8,544 bases of DNA, from contig CAMHCL010000064.1 of the NCBI GenBank assembly GCA_946183625.1, positions 1-8,544 of the forward strand. Reading direction: 5' to 3'. Each line of letters opens with the position of its first letter. Position 1 is the stretch's first letter. Both the position numbers and the translations under genes were made by a program. Under the pieces are notes generated by a model that saw only the letters and a program-made list of their open reading frames with translations, was not told where the DNA came from and ran no database searches. This document shows, piece after piece, positions 1 to 6,049 of this stretch. This DNA is from an uncultured Lachnospiraceae bacterium (GTDB lineage Bacteria > Bacillota > Clostridia > Lachnospirales > Lachnospiraceae).

Positions 1-176
1 CTCTTTTTGTTGGTGATCTAAATCCATTATACGAACTGGATATGCATAAGGGAACTGATATTGAGAAGTCGTGGAATAATCTTCTTGAACGTAATCCGAG
101 TAGGATATATTATGGACATGCGAAGACAGCTACATTTGCGGAAAACGATATGCCGGTTGAAACTCAGGAAAATTAG
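1..176 (+). CDS. C-terminal end of a probable metallo-beta-lactamase-fold hydrolase (partial)
   Basis: An open frame enters from the left edge in the phase starting at base 3 and stops at TAG 174-176; about 57 residues are visible. Near the start it reads FVGDLNPLYELD. Later comes an SWNNLLERNPSRIYYGHAKT stretch, which resembles the end of metallo-beta-lactamase-fold hydrolases: a helix with a conserved Leu, then a hydrophobic strand running into Gly-His (the late metal-ligand His of the 'YPGHG' type). The upstream HxHxDH motif that would settle the family lies outside the window. The last dozen residues are polar and look like a dispensable tail. It is followed by a 102-base gap and the lipoprotein gene on the same strand. 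The reading frame is well supported; the family call is tentative. Confidence 0.55.
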   Translation, partial: LFVGDLNPLYELDMHKGTDIEKSWNNLLERNPSRIYYGHAKTATFAENDMPVETQEN

Positions 177-278
177 AAAACCTTGGTGGTCCATTTGGTG
201 CAGTCCCAGATATCTGTAGCTATGGATTCATAGAATTCATATTTATTGATTTCCAGGTTTTGAAAATAAGGAGGAATT

Positions 279-1847
279 ATGCGTTCTTCAAAACTGATTA
301 ATAGAATTCTCCCTGCTTTTTTAGCGGTGGTTATATTGGCGTCGCTGACTGCCTGCTCGGGATTCAATCTGGCCGACCATCTGACCCAGGATCCGATGGG
401 ATATACTCCTAAGCAGATCAAAGAGGAGATAATGCCGGGTGTTGCGGAAACTGTTGTAGAAGCGCTGGAAAATGATGACGAAGACAAACTGAAAAGCGTT
501 TTTTCTAAGAAGGCTCTCGCAGATACAACAGACTGGGATCTGGGCTGTGAGTATATGTTCGATCTGTATGATGGGACGCACACCGAAATACGAGATTATA
601 ATTATACTCAAGGCAAGACCTACAAGATGAACGAATCTATAAACCAGATAGACTGTATATGCTATGTCGAAACTGGTGATAAAGTGTATCGAATGGACTG
701 GGTAGATATCCTTGAAAATGAGGCTGATGAGGACAGTGTTGGAGTATACAATCTGTGTATACGCGAATGGGAAGAAGGCTATGGCAATGAGGGCGGAGTC
801 TTCCCTGGACTCGACTATCCGGAGCGTTTCAGTGGATCGTATGTTACAGTTGCTTTAGGTGCTGCAGGTGACTATGAAAATAGTTCATTGGATATGCCGC
901 TTCTCTATGTGTCCCAGAAGCTCCTTGATAATATGTCTGAAGAAGAAACTACTAATATGGCGAAGGCGCTTCTTGCAATTAATGATAAGAATATTATTAA
1001 GAGATGGTGCGAGCCGGCTGATGATGGGTCACGAGTTAACTGTTTTATCGCGTCCGATATATCGGGTGTCGGGAAATGTGTATTATATTTTAATTGTGAT
1101 ACAGAGATAAGAAATGAGATCACAGCCCTTAAGATAACGATGTATGATGGTGATATTCCTGATTCTTCAGAGCTGGTTACGGAAGATTTCAAGGTTGAAG
1201 GAATCGACGAATTTGTTGACAAATGTACTGATGGCGGAGTTGATTTCTCGATATATCCGGAGACCTCGGCAGAAGCCTTCGAAGATGAAAATAAAACTAT
1301 ACCCGAGATAGAGTATGAAGGTAAAACTCTTAGGCTGATCCCGGAGATACAGAATCCTGGAACAAGCGAAGGCGAGGTTCTTGGCAGAGTTGAGGTTGGT
1401 GAAGATTCATATTCCGTTACGAAGCTTGAGTCAGATTATGGATGTGATGTATACCTCATAAATTATGGTGTATATGCTGAGAGCCAGAATGTAGATGGTT
1501 TAGTGGATTATTATCTGAACAAGGCTGATGTTACATTTACCTATCATGAATATAAGGAGAGTGGCAGCATAGATTATGATATAGATTTTTCCATGGAAAT
1601 GTATCAGCAGCTTCGAGAATATTATTTGGGCAATCATGAGCTGCAGCTGTATAAACTGGATAAACCGGCGCAAAGCTTCGAGATACAGGCGAATTCGTCG
1701 GATGGTGTATATAATAGCCATATCTCAGTAGAGATAATTGATAACAATGTAGTGCTGGGCAGCAGATCGGTTCCATATGTGGCCAGTAATGGATACTTTC
1801 TTACAGAGGAAGAATCTGAATATGTAAAGGAGCATATTAAGAAGTAG
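279..1847 (+). CDS. Secreted lipoprotein of unknown function, possible DUF5104-like N-terminal domain
   Basis: This is a 522-residue predicted lipoprotein anchored to the outer face of the membrane. The ATG follows a near-perfect AAGGAGG (268-274) at 4 bases. Residues 1-25 form a lipoprotein signal: basic MRSSK, a hydrophobic core at 10-23, and a lipobox LTAC ending at Cys26, the predicted lipidated residue. After the linker, residues about 50-100 (helix, 'FSKKAL' near 75-80, then 'GCEYMFDLYDG') recall the DUF5104 lipoproteins common in Clostridia, but I can only suggest that match. Residues about 190-522 are rich in Asp, Glu, Tyr and beta-type stretches, with no motif I recognise. The protein is strongly acidic, as expected for an exported Gram-positive surface protein. 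It ends 3 bases before the -35 box of the next promoter and is probably transcribed separately from the downstream cluster. A solute-binding or envelope-stress role is possible, but nothing in the sequence shows it. Confidence 0.85.
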   Translation: MRSSKLINRILPAFLAVVILASLTACSGFNLADHLTQDPMGYTPKQIKEEIMPGVAETVVEALENDDEDKLKSVFSKKALADTTDWDLGCEYMFDLYDGTHTEIRDYNYTQGKTYKMNESINQIDCICYVETGDKVYRMDWVDILENEADEDSVGVYNLCIREWEEGYGNEGGVFPGLDYPERFSGSYVTVALGAAGDYENSSLDMPLLYVSQKLLDNMSEEETTNMAKALLAINDKNIIKRWCEPADDGSRVNCFIASDISGVGKCVLYFNCDTEIRNEITALKITMYDGDIPDSSELVTEDFKVEGIDEFVDKCTDGGVDFSIYPETSAEAFEDENKTIPEIEYEGKTLRLIPEIQNPGTSEGEVLGRVEVGEDSYSVTKLESDYGCDVYLINYGVYAESQNVDGLVDYYLNKADVTFTYHEYKESGSIDYDIDFSMEMYQQLREYYLGNHELQLYKLDKPAQSFEIQANSSDGVYNSHISVEIIDNNVVLGSRSVPYVASNGYFLTEEESEYVKEHIKK

Positions 1848-1850
1848 AAG

Positions 1851-1879
1851 TTGACATAATTGCCATTTATAGATATACT
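1851..1879 (+). promoter_or_regulatory. Consensus sigma-A promoter for the EAL-led cluster
   Basis: A perfect -35 box TTGACA (1851-1856) is separated by exactly 17 bases from TATACT (1874-1879), which matches the -10 consensus in 5 of 6 positions. Transcription should start near 1885-1887, about 70 bases before the ATG at 1954. The -35 box begins 3 bases after the lipoprotein stop codon. The -10 box overlaps the left arm of the stem-loop at 1875-1928. It is the only promoter in the window that I would call with confidence and would drive the EAL gene and, by read-through of short gaps, the genes after it. Confidence 0.75.
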
Positions 1880-1933
1880 TTAATAGGGTGCTTGTAACCT
1901 CTTGGTCTATTGCGCCCTATTAGAGTATTTTTT
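1875..1933 (+). terminator. Long stem-loop with T-run, overlapping the promoter
   Basis: Bases 1875-1891 pair with 1912-1928 to give a 17-base-pair stem with two G-T wobbles (1880/1923 and 1889/1914). The GC-rich part is GGGTGC/GCGCCC. The loop of 20 bases can itself form a small ACC/GGT hairpin (1897-1899 with 1904-1906). A T-run follows immediately (1928-1933). This is the form of a rho-independent terminator for transcripts coming from the lipoprotein gene. It ends only 20 bases before the next start codon, and its left arm contains most of the -10 box of the downstream promoter. A role as leader attenuator is the alternative. Confidence 0.75.
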
Positions 1934-1953
1934 AGATTTCTGAGGTTTGACTA

Positions 1954-2727
1954 ATGGACTCCGAAGTATTGGAAACTAAGGTTGGAGGACTCAGGGCAGT
2001 AGATATGTACTATCGCGGAATCAGAGAATTTGAATCCGGCGAGATATCCTTCCTTCAATCCAAAACAAGACTTAATACACCGGATTTGGGCACACTGATG
2101 CCAGAGACCTATAGAAAGGTGGCAGAGTTAAGTAATCAGTGTGTTTCTTTGTTTGAGTTGGAACTTACTCAGCTTTTTGAAACCATTAAGAACCTGCAGA
2201 GCAGAGATTATTATTTTAGATGGATCTCGGTATATATGCCGCTTAAGTATTTGGGAATGCGCGGCGTACAGCAGAAGCTGATGTCAATGATGGATGAGTC
2301 TGGAGTAGATACGAACAGAATATGTTTCGAACTGTCCCCTGATCTGCTCATATCCGGCACATCAGTTCATGGCAAGAATATCGAGCAGCTCCGCAACAGA
2401 GGCTTCCATTTCATGCTCACGGAATTCGGAGGAGTCAACTCACCGCTTATGCGACTGGCCTACTTCCCTGTAGACTACGTTCAGATGAGCGAGGAGATCA
2501 TGGGTTACCTCAAGGATGAAACCAGAGCGCTGGCGGCAGTTGAATCCATCAGTGGATTTATAGAAGATATGGGATCTACGCCTATCGCAGATGGCGTTAC
2601 CAGATCCGACCAGGCAGACCTCTTATATAGAGCACATTGTTATTTCGGCTCCGGTCCGCTGGTTGGAAAATATGTACAGGAGAGATATCTCCGAAGAAAG
2701 AGTCTCAAGGACGACGACGAGTCATAG
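1954..2727 (+). CDS. Degenerate EAL-domain protein, predicted inactive as a c-di-GMP phosphodiesterase
   Basis: This 257-residue cytoplasmic protein has the outline of an EAL domain along its whole length. The ATG is the first start after an in-frame TGA at 1948-1950, with TGAGG at 1941-1945 as ribosome binding site. Fold landmarks survive but catalytic ones are lost. The EAL signature is replaced by Q35-S-K with the following Arg39 kept. The metal ligand region FEITE reads CFELSP, so only Glu126 remains. DDFG reads T156-E157-F-G. The Lys of 'KID' is Gln177 and the Asp is Ser179. AEGVE reads A212-D-G-V-T216. With nearly every metal and catalytic residue changed, hydrolysis of cyclic di-GMP is very unlikely. 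Such domains act as binding or regulatory modules, so a regulatory subunit role is possible. It is the first gene after the promoter at 1851-1879 and lies 79 bases before the membrane protein gene. Confidence 0.85.
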   Translation: MDSEVLETKVGGLRAVDMYYRGIREFESGEISFLQSKTRLNTPDLGTLMPETYRKVAELSNQCVSLFELELTQLFETIKNLQSRDYYFRWISVYMPLKYLGMRGVQQKLMSMMDESGVDTNRICFELSPDLLISGTSVHGKNIEQLRNRGFHFMLTEFGGVNSPLMRLAYFPVDYVQMSEEIMGYLKDETRALAAVESISGFIEDMGSTPIADGVTRSDQADLLYRAHCYFGSGPLVGKYVQERYLRRKSLKDDDES

Positions 2728-2735
2728 GTCCGAGA

Positions 2736-2758
2736 CAAATGTGGGAACATTACATTTG
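2736..2758. repeat. Perfect 7-base inverted repeat in the gap after the EAL gene
   Basis: CAAATGT (2736-2742) and ACATTTG (2752-2758) are exact reverse complements around a 9-base spacer. No T-run follows, so it is a poor terminator. A weak promoter-like pair, TTGGAC (2756-2761) and TTTGAT (2779-2784) 17 bases apart, overlaps the right arm, so the repeat could be an operator. It could equally be an RNA hairpin that protects or separates the downstream message. The symmetry is certain; the role is a guess. Confidence 0.35.
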
Positions 2759-2792
2759 GACAAGAGTTATGCAGACATTTTGATTTACATAT

Positions 2793-2799
2793 AGAGAGG
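2793..2799 (+). promoter_or_regulatory. Ribosome binding site that fixes a TTG start
   Basis: AGAGAGG ends 7 bases before TTG 2807. The frame has a TAG stop at 2792-2794 and no ATG or GTG between that stop and 2807. TTG is therefore the only plausible start that keeps the basic N-terminus and the whole membrane segment. Confidence 0.6.
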
Positions 2800-2806
2800 C
2801 AGAATC

Positions 2807-3547
2807 TTGGCAAAGAAGAAAGAAAGAGAACAAGAGAACGAGGGATTCAAGGACGTCGTTCAGATCCGAAGAACTGCAAAAGAAGTAAAGAGGCACGTGA
2901 TGCTTACTCGTATCATGGCACTCCTTATAGGACTTCTGGTTGCGATCATCGCACTCGCCTATATCATTTCATACTTCTACGATAAGTACGGCAGTTTCAC
3001 GGTAAAAGTTAATAAATACGATATGGCCAGACAGGGTCTCTGCTTGTCTGAGACACCAGAGTATGAGCATACCTTATCAACGCTGAATGCGAATATCGTT
3101 TACGATATGACGAATATCAGCGGTGAGGATCTTCCTGCGAACATCGATCAGATCAACGGAAGCCACAATGGTAATAATTACATCGCCTATACATTTTACC
3201 TTATAAATGCCGGTGATGACACGCTCTCATACGAAGGAGAGATGGTTATAGAAAATGTAACGAAGGGCGTTGATGATGCGATCCGTGTTGCAGTCTACGA
3301 AGACGGCGTGAAGCAGGTCTACGGTAAGACTAAGAAGAACGGAAACGGCATAGAGAAGGACTGTGACAAGGAATTCTTATCATCAAATATTGTCATGCGT
3401 ACTCAGAAGGATGGTTTCAAGCCTAAGGACAGAAGCAAGTATACAGTTGTTATCTGGCTGGAGGGAAATGATCCGGATTGCGTAGATGCCATAGTTGGTG
3501 GGACGATCAAGTTCAATATGAACTTCAAGATTATAGAAAACACCTAA
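2807..3547 (+). CDS. Single-pass membrane protein with TasA/camelysin-like extracellular domain
   Basis: This is a 246-residue protein starting at TTG. Residues 1-30 are highly charged (MAKKKEREQE, then a basic stretch up to KRH), and residues about 32-57 form one hydrophobic helix. Inside-positive charge predicts that the rest faces outward. Residues 64-243 look like a beta-sandwich. They include 'YTFYLINAGDDTLSYEG' (about 128-144), typical of the 'N-x-G' strand of TasA/camelysin-type proteins, and a C-terminal TVVIWLEGNDPDC (213-225) followed by GGTIKFNMNF, a pattern I associate with clostridial SipW-class surface proteins. There are three Cys in the outer domain (78, 186, 225). No clear A-x-A cleavage site follows the helix, so the protein may stay anchored. 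The signal peptidase gene begins 57 bases downstream, which fits a substrate or partner relationship. The topology is well supported, the family moderately so. Confidence 0.75.
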   Translation: MAKKKEREQENEGFKDVVQIRRTAKEVKRHVMLTRIMALLIGLLVAIIALAYIISYFYDKYGSFTVKVNKYDMARQGLCLSETPEYEHTLSTLNANIVYDMTNISGEDLPANIDQINGSHNGNNYIAYTFYLINAGDDTLSYEGEMVIENVTKGVDDAIRVAVYEDGVKQVYGKTKKNGNGIEKDCDKEFLSSNIVMRTQKDGFKPKDRSKYTVVIWLEGNDPDCVDAIVGGTIKFNMNFKIIENT

Positions 3548-3586
3548 AGTGTTATTTTGAACGACCATAGGGAGTCGCGATATTCT

Positions 3587-3594
3587 AAAGGGGA
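3587..3594 (+). promoter_or_regulatory. Ribosome binding site that decides the signal peptidase start
   Basis: AAAGGGGA lies 10 bases before ATG 3605. The same frame stays open back to a TTG at 3557, but that start has no purine-rich site at the right distance and would add 16 polar residues before the MKK start of the membrane anchor. The ATG at 3605 is therefore preferred. Confidence 0.6.
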
Positions 3595-3604
3595 AAAACG
3601 GAAC

Positions 3605-4396
3605 ATGAAGAAAGTATTAAAGATAATAGTAGATGTATTGGCATGGGTCGTGCTTATATTAGCGTTTTTAGTAACGTTGATGGTATTTGCATCCGAAAAG
3701 AATGATGGTATTGCTTCGGTTTTAGGTTTTATGCCTATGAGCGTACAATCGGATTCCATGAGCCCTACATTTAAAAAAGGTGATTTGATTATTGTTAAGG
3801 ATATTAAGGATTTATATGACCTTAAGGAAGGCGATGTAATTACCTATTATACTATTATCGAGGGACATAGAGAATTAAATACTCATAGAATTGTAGAAGT
3901 AGTTGATCATGAAGGGTCAAAAGGATTTATCACCCGAGGTGATAACAACATTACAGATGATGAAAACTTAGTAGAGTCAGATGATCTGATAGGTCAATGG
4001 ACTGGTGCAAAAATAAAGAGCATCGGTAAGTTCTTTGATTTTCTTAAGACACAGAAGGGATTCTTTATCTGTGTACTTATTCCTATAGCTTTATTCTTCA
4101 TTTTTGAGCTTTATAAGTTTATAGTTGCGCTTATGGAAGCAAAGAAGGGTAATATTTCTGAAGAGGATGAAGAAGAGATCAAGAGAAAGGCTGTAGAGGA
4201 ATACCTTGCAGCACAGAAGGCTAAGGAAGGCGAGGCTGCTGAAGAGGCTGCAGAAGCGGTAGAAGAAACAGCAGAAGAAGCGGCTGAGACTGCGGAAGAG
4301 GCTGTTGAAGAGGCTGAAGAAGCAGTGGCCGAAGCAGAATCAAAGGGTTCAAAAGCAGCTGACAAGCTGAAGGCAATAAAAAACGAAGAAGAATAA
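3605..4396 (+). CDS. sipW: Signal peptidase I, SipW/ER type, with acidic Glu/Ala tail
   Basis: This is a 263-residue membrane-bound protease that cleaves signal peptides on the outer face. Residues 7-29 form the first membrane helix. The catalytic box is SDSMSPTFKKGD (49-60), with Ser51 as nucleophile. The general base is His94 in NTHRIVEV, the Ser-His arrangement of the SipW/ER type, in place of the Lys of ordinary bacterial enzymes. RGDNN (111-115) is the conserved late motif. A second membrane helix (about 152-172) returns the chain to the cytoplasm. Residues about 183-250 are a low-complexity tail built from Glu, Ala and a few Val and Thr, very acidic and probably helical; this tail is not part of the family core. 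Codon choice in the catalytic part (many TTA, GTA and ATT) looks more AT-rich than in the flanking genes. SipW enzymes in Bacillus process TasA-type fibre proteins, and the TasA-like gene just upstream fits that. The symbol marks the type, not proven orthology. Confidence 0.88.
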   Translation: MKKVLKIIVDVLAWVVLILAFLVTLMVFASEKNDGIASVLGFMPMSVQSDSMSPTFKKGDLIIVKDIKDLYDLKEGDVITYYTIIEGHRELNTHRIVEVVDHEGSKGFITRGDNNITDDENLVESDDLIGQWTGAKIKSIGKFFDFLKTQKGFFICVLIPIALFFIFELYKFIVALMEAKKGNISEEDEEEIKRKAVEEYLAAQKAKEGEAAEEAAEAVEETAEEAAETAEEAVEEAEEAVAEAESKGSKAADKLKAIKNEEE

Positions 4397-4435
4397 ATGA
4401 AGGTTAATAGATACTAGTTAAAATGTGAGGGATAT

Positions 4436-6001
4436 ATGGACGGATTTCTTAGATGGTTTTTCGCGTTTATCTCAGCAATGCTTGAAGGCTATGCAATGAT
4501 ATTCAAGGGCATAGGCGGCGGCATTATCAAGATATTCAACATTAAAAACTACATAGACATTTTTAAAGCGTATTCGCAGGAATTCGGTCCGGCGGGATGG
4601 ATACTTTCTATTCTTTCGGTCCTTGTGGTTATTGCGATCCACGTCCTTATTATCTTGCTTATTATCATGGCTATCAGGAAGTACGTCAGATTCAGACATT
4701 CCATAGTAAGTAATGAAGATCTTCTGGAGGAGATATCCGTTCTGCAGAAGAGAGTCATGAAGATGTCCAAGGAGAAGGACGAGATCATGGCTATGAAGGT
4801 AGCTCAGATGGGCGGCGGCGGAATGGCTCCATCTATCAACATGATGGATACTGATTTCGAGTCCGAGGACGCTGAAAATATCCAGCAGGCAGCAGGAGAA
4901 GAGGGCGTATTTATCACTCAGACAAGACGTTTCTCCAAGCTGTTTGAGGTTGATATGTTCTATAAGGATTATACTCCACCTGCTTACAATGACGAGATCA
5001 GTCTTGAGGGAATCTGTGATCAGTTCCGTAACTTCGCATGTAATAAGATGCACCTGTTCTATGAGATTAAGACAGTCAGACTTTTCGTGGCTGGTATGGC
5101 TTCTACAAAACTTATCATCCTTCAGGGTATATCTGGTACAGGTAAAACATCCCTGCCTTACTCCTTCGGTAAGTTCCTGGGTGTAGATACTACCATAGCA
5201 TCTGTTCAGCCATCATGGCGTGATAGAACAGAGCTTTTCGGATACTTCAATGAATTCACAAAGAACTTCAACGAGACTGAAGTTCTTAGAAGAATATATG
5301 AAGCAAGTTACAATGACAACGTTAACCTGATTCTTCTCGACGAGATGAATATAGCGAGAATCGAGTACTACTTCGCAGAAATGCTTTCCATTCTGGAAAT
5401 GCCAAATGCTGATGAGTGGGAACTGGATCTGGTTCCTAATGTATGGAGTTCAGACCCTGTAAAACTCGAACATGGCCGTCTGCGTATACCACAGAATATC
5501 TGGTATGTCGGAACAGCTAATAACGATGATTCTACTTATGCTATATCAGATAAGGTTTACGACCGTGCTCAGCCGATCAACCTGGATGCTAAGGGTGTGG
5601 CTTTCGAAGCACCGGAGACAGGAACTCTTGCACTAAGCTTCACACATTTAGATGCACTCTTCAACGATGCATTTGAGAAGTATCCGGTGTCAGAGGAAAA
5701 TATGAAGAAGATACACCAGCTTGACCTGTGGGTTATCGATAAGCTGCGTGTAGCATTTGGTAACCGTATCATAAAGCAGATGGGACTCTTTGTGCCTGTC
5801 TATGTTGCATGCGGTGGAGAAGAACTTGACGGAATCGATTACGTACTTGCTACGAAGATATTCCGTAAATTTGAGTCCCTCAACTTAGCTATGCTGAGAG
5901 ATGAACTCAAAGAATTAGTTGTATATATGAATAAGTCGTTTGGCAAGAATAGGATGAAAGAATCCATTGCCTATCTGGAAAGATTACAGAAACTGTTCTA
6001 G
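4436..6001 (+). CDS. Membrane-anchored McrB-like AAA+ NTPase
   Basis: This is a 521-residue protein. The ATG follows GAGGG (4427-4431) and is the first start after an in-frame TAG at 4415-4417. Residues 1-36 are hydrophobic and Gly-rich (GGG at 27-29) and may be a re-entrant or amphipathic segment. Residues about 54-80 form a strong membrane helix, followed by basic RKYVRFRH, which puts the remainder in the cytoplasm. Residues about 92-120 look like a short coiled coil, and 121-165 a flexible linker. The AAA+ core follows. Walker A is GISGTGKT (231-238). A WRDRTELFGYFN stretch (261-272) is typical of McrB-type motors. Walker B is LILLDEMN (298-305). A sensor region GTANNDDST (359-367) is followed by Arg377 in KVYDRAQ, a likely arginine finger. 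McrB is the GTP-driven motor of McrBC restriction systems, but this protein lacks a recognisable DNA-binding N-terminus and has a membrane anchor instead. Whether it uses ATP or GTP cannot be read from the sequence. The next gene begins 48 bases later and probably encodes its partner. Confidence 0.87.
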   Translation: MDGFLRWFFAFISAMLEGYAMIFKGIGGGIIKIFNIKNYIDIFKAYSQEFGPAGWILSILSVLVVIAIHVLIILLIIMAIRKYVRFRHSIVSNEDLLEEISVLQKRVMKMSKEKDEIMAMKVAQMGGGGMAPSINMMDTDFESEDAENIQQAAGEEGVFITQTRRFSKLFEVDMFYKDYTPPAYNDEISLEGICDQFRNFACNKMHLFYEIKTVRLFVAGMASTKLIILQGISGTGKTSLPYSFGKFLGVDTTIASVQPSWRDRTELFGYFNEFTKNFNETEVLRRIYEASYNDNVNLILLDEMNIARIEYYFAEMLSILEMPNADEWELDLVPNVWSSDPVKLEHGRLRIPQNIWYVGTANNDDSTYAISDKVYDRAQPINLDAKGVAFEAPETGTLALSFTHLDALFNDAFEKYPVSEENMKKIHQLDLWVIDKLRVAFGNRIIKQMGLFVPVYVACGGEELDGIDYVLATKIFRKFESLNLAMLRDELKELVVYMNKSFGKNRMKESIAYLERLQKLF

Positions 6002-6013
6002 TTTATCTATATG

Positions 6014-6026
6014 CGTTCTTAGAACG
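6014..6026. repeat. 13-base palindrome before the coiled-coil gene
   Basis: CGTTCT and AGAACG flank a single T, giving perfect dyad symmetry in the 48-base gap. It ends 7 bases before the ribosome binding site at 6034-6040. It may be a small operator or weak hairpin affecting translation of the next gene, or chance. No T-run follows. Confidence 0.25.
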
Positions 6027-6033
6027 TGGTTGC

Positions 6034-6040
6034 AGGAAGG
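6034..6040 (+). promoter_or_regulatory. Ribosome binding site that fixes a GTG start
   Basis: AGGAAGG lies 9 bases before GTG 6050. The codon immediately before that GTG is an in-frame TAA (6047-6049), so no longer start is possible. The next ATG is 18 codons further in and has no comparable site. Confidence 0.65.
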
Positions 6041-6049
6041 ATATCATAA

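Noticed and set aside
195..236. Promoter for the lipoprotein gene: TAGAAT at 231-236 with a CTATG/CATAG dyad at 220-233
   Set aside because: There is a fair -10-like box, but no -35 box at 16-18 bases; the only TTGGTG is much too far upstream.
1886..1953. A cyclic di-GMP or other known riboswitch in the EAL gene leader
   Set aside because: The leader is only about 68 bases and lacks the conserved core of any riboswitch class I can recognise.
3539..3558. AACAC/GTGTT hairpin followed by TTTT at the end of the TasA-like gene, as a terminator
   Set aside because: The stem is only 5 base pairs and AT-rich, and the T-run is short and offset by an A. It is too weak to call.
3557..3604. TTG at 3557 as an upstream start for the signal peptidase
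   Set aside because: It adds polar residues ahead of the MKK membrane anchor and lacks a properly spaced binding site, whereas ATG 3605 has AAAGGGGA at 10 bases.
4111..4365. Ser/Ala-rich minus-strand open frame
   Set aside because: It is the complement of the Glu/Ala tail of the signal peptidase and has no independent support.
4472..5053. A 193-codon minus-strand open frame
   Set aside because: It is antisense to the AAA+ gene, with a His/Asp/Ser-rich product of no recognisable family; the plus-strand gene has full domain support.
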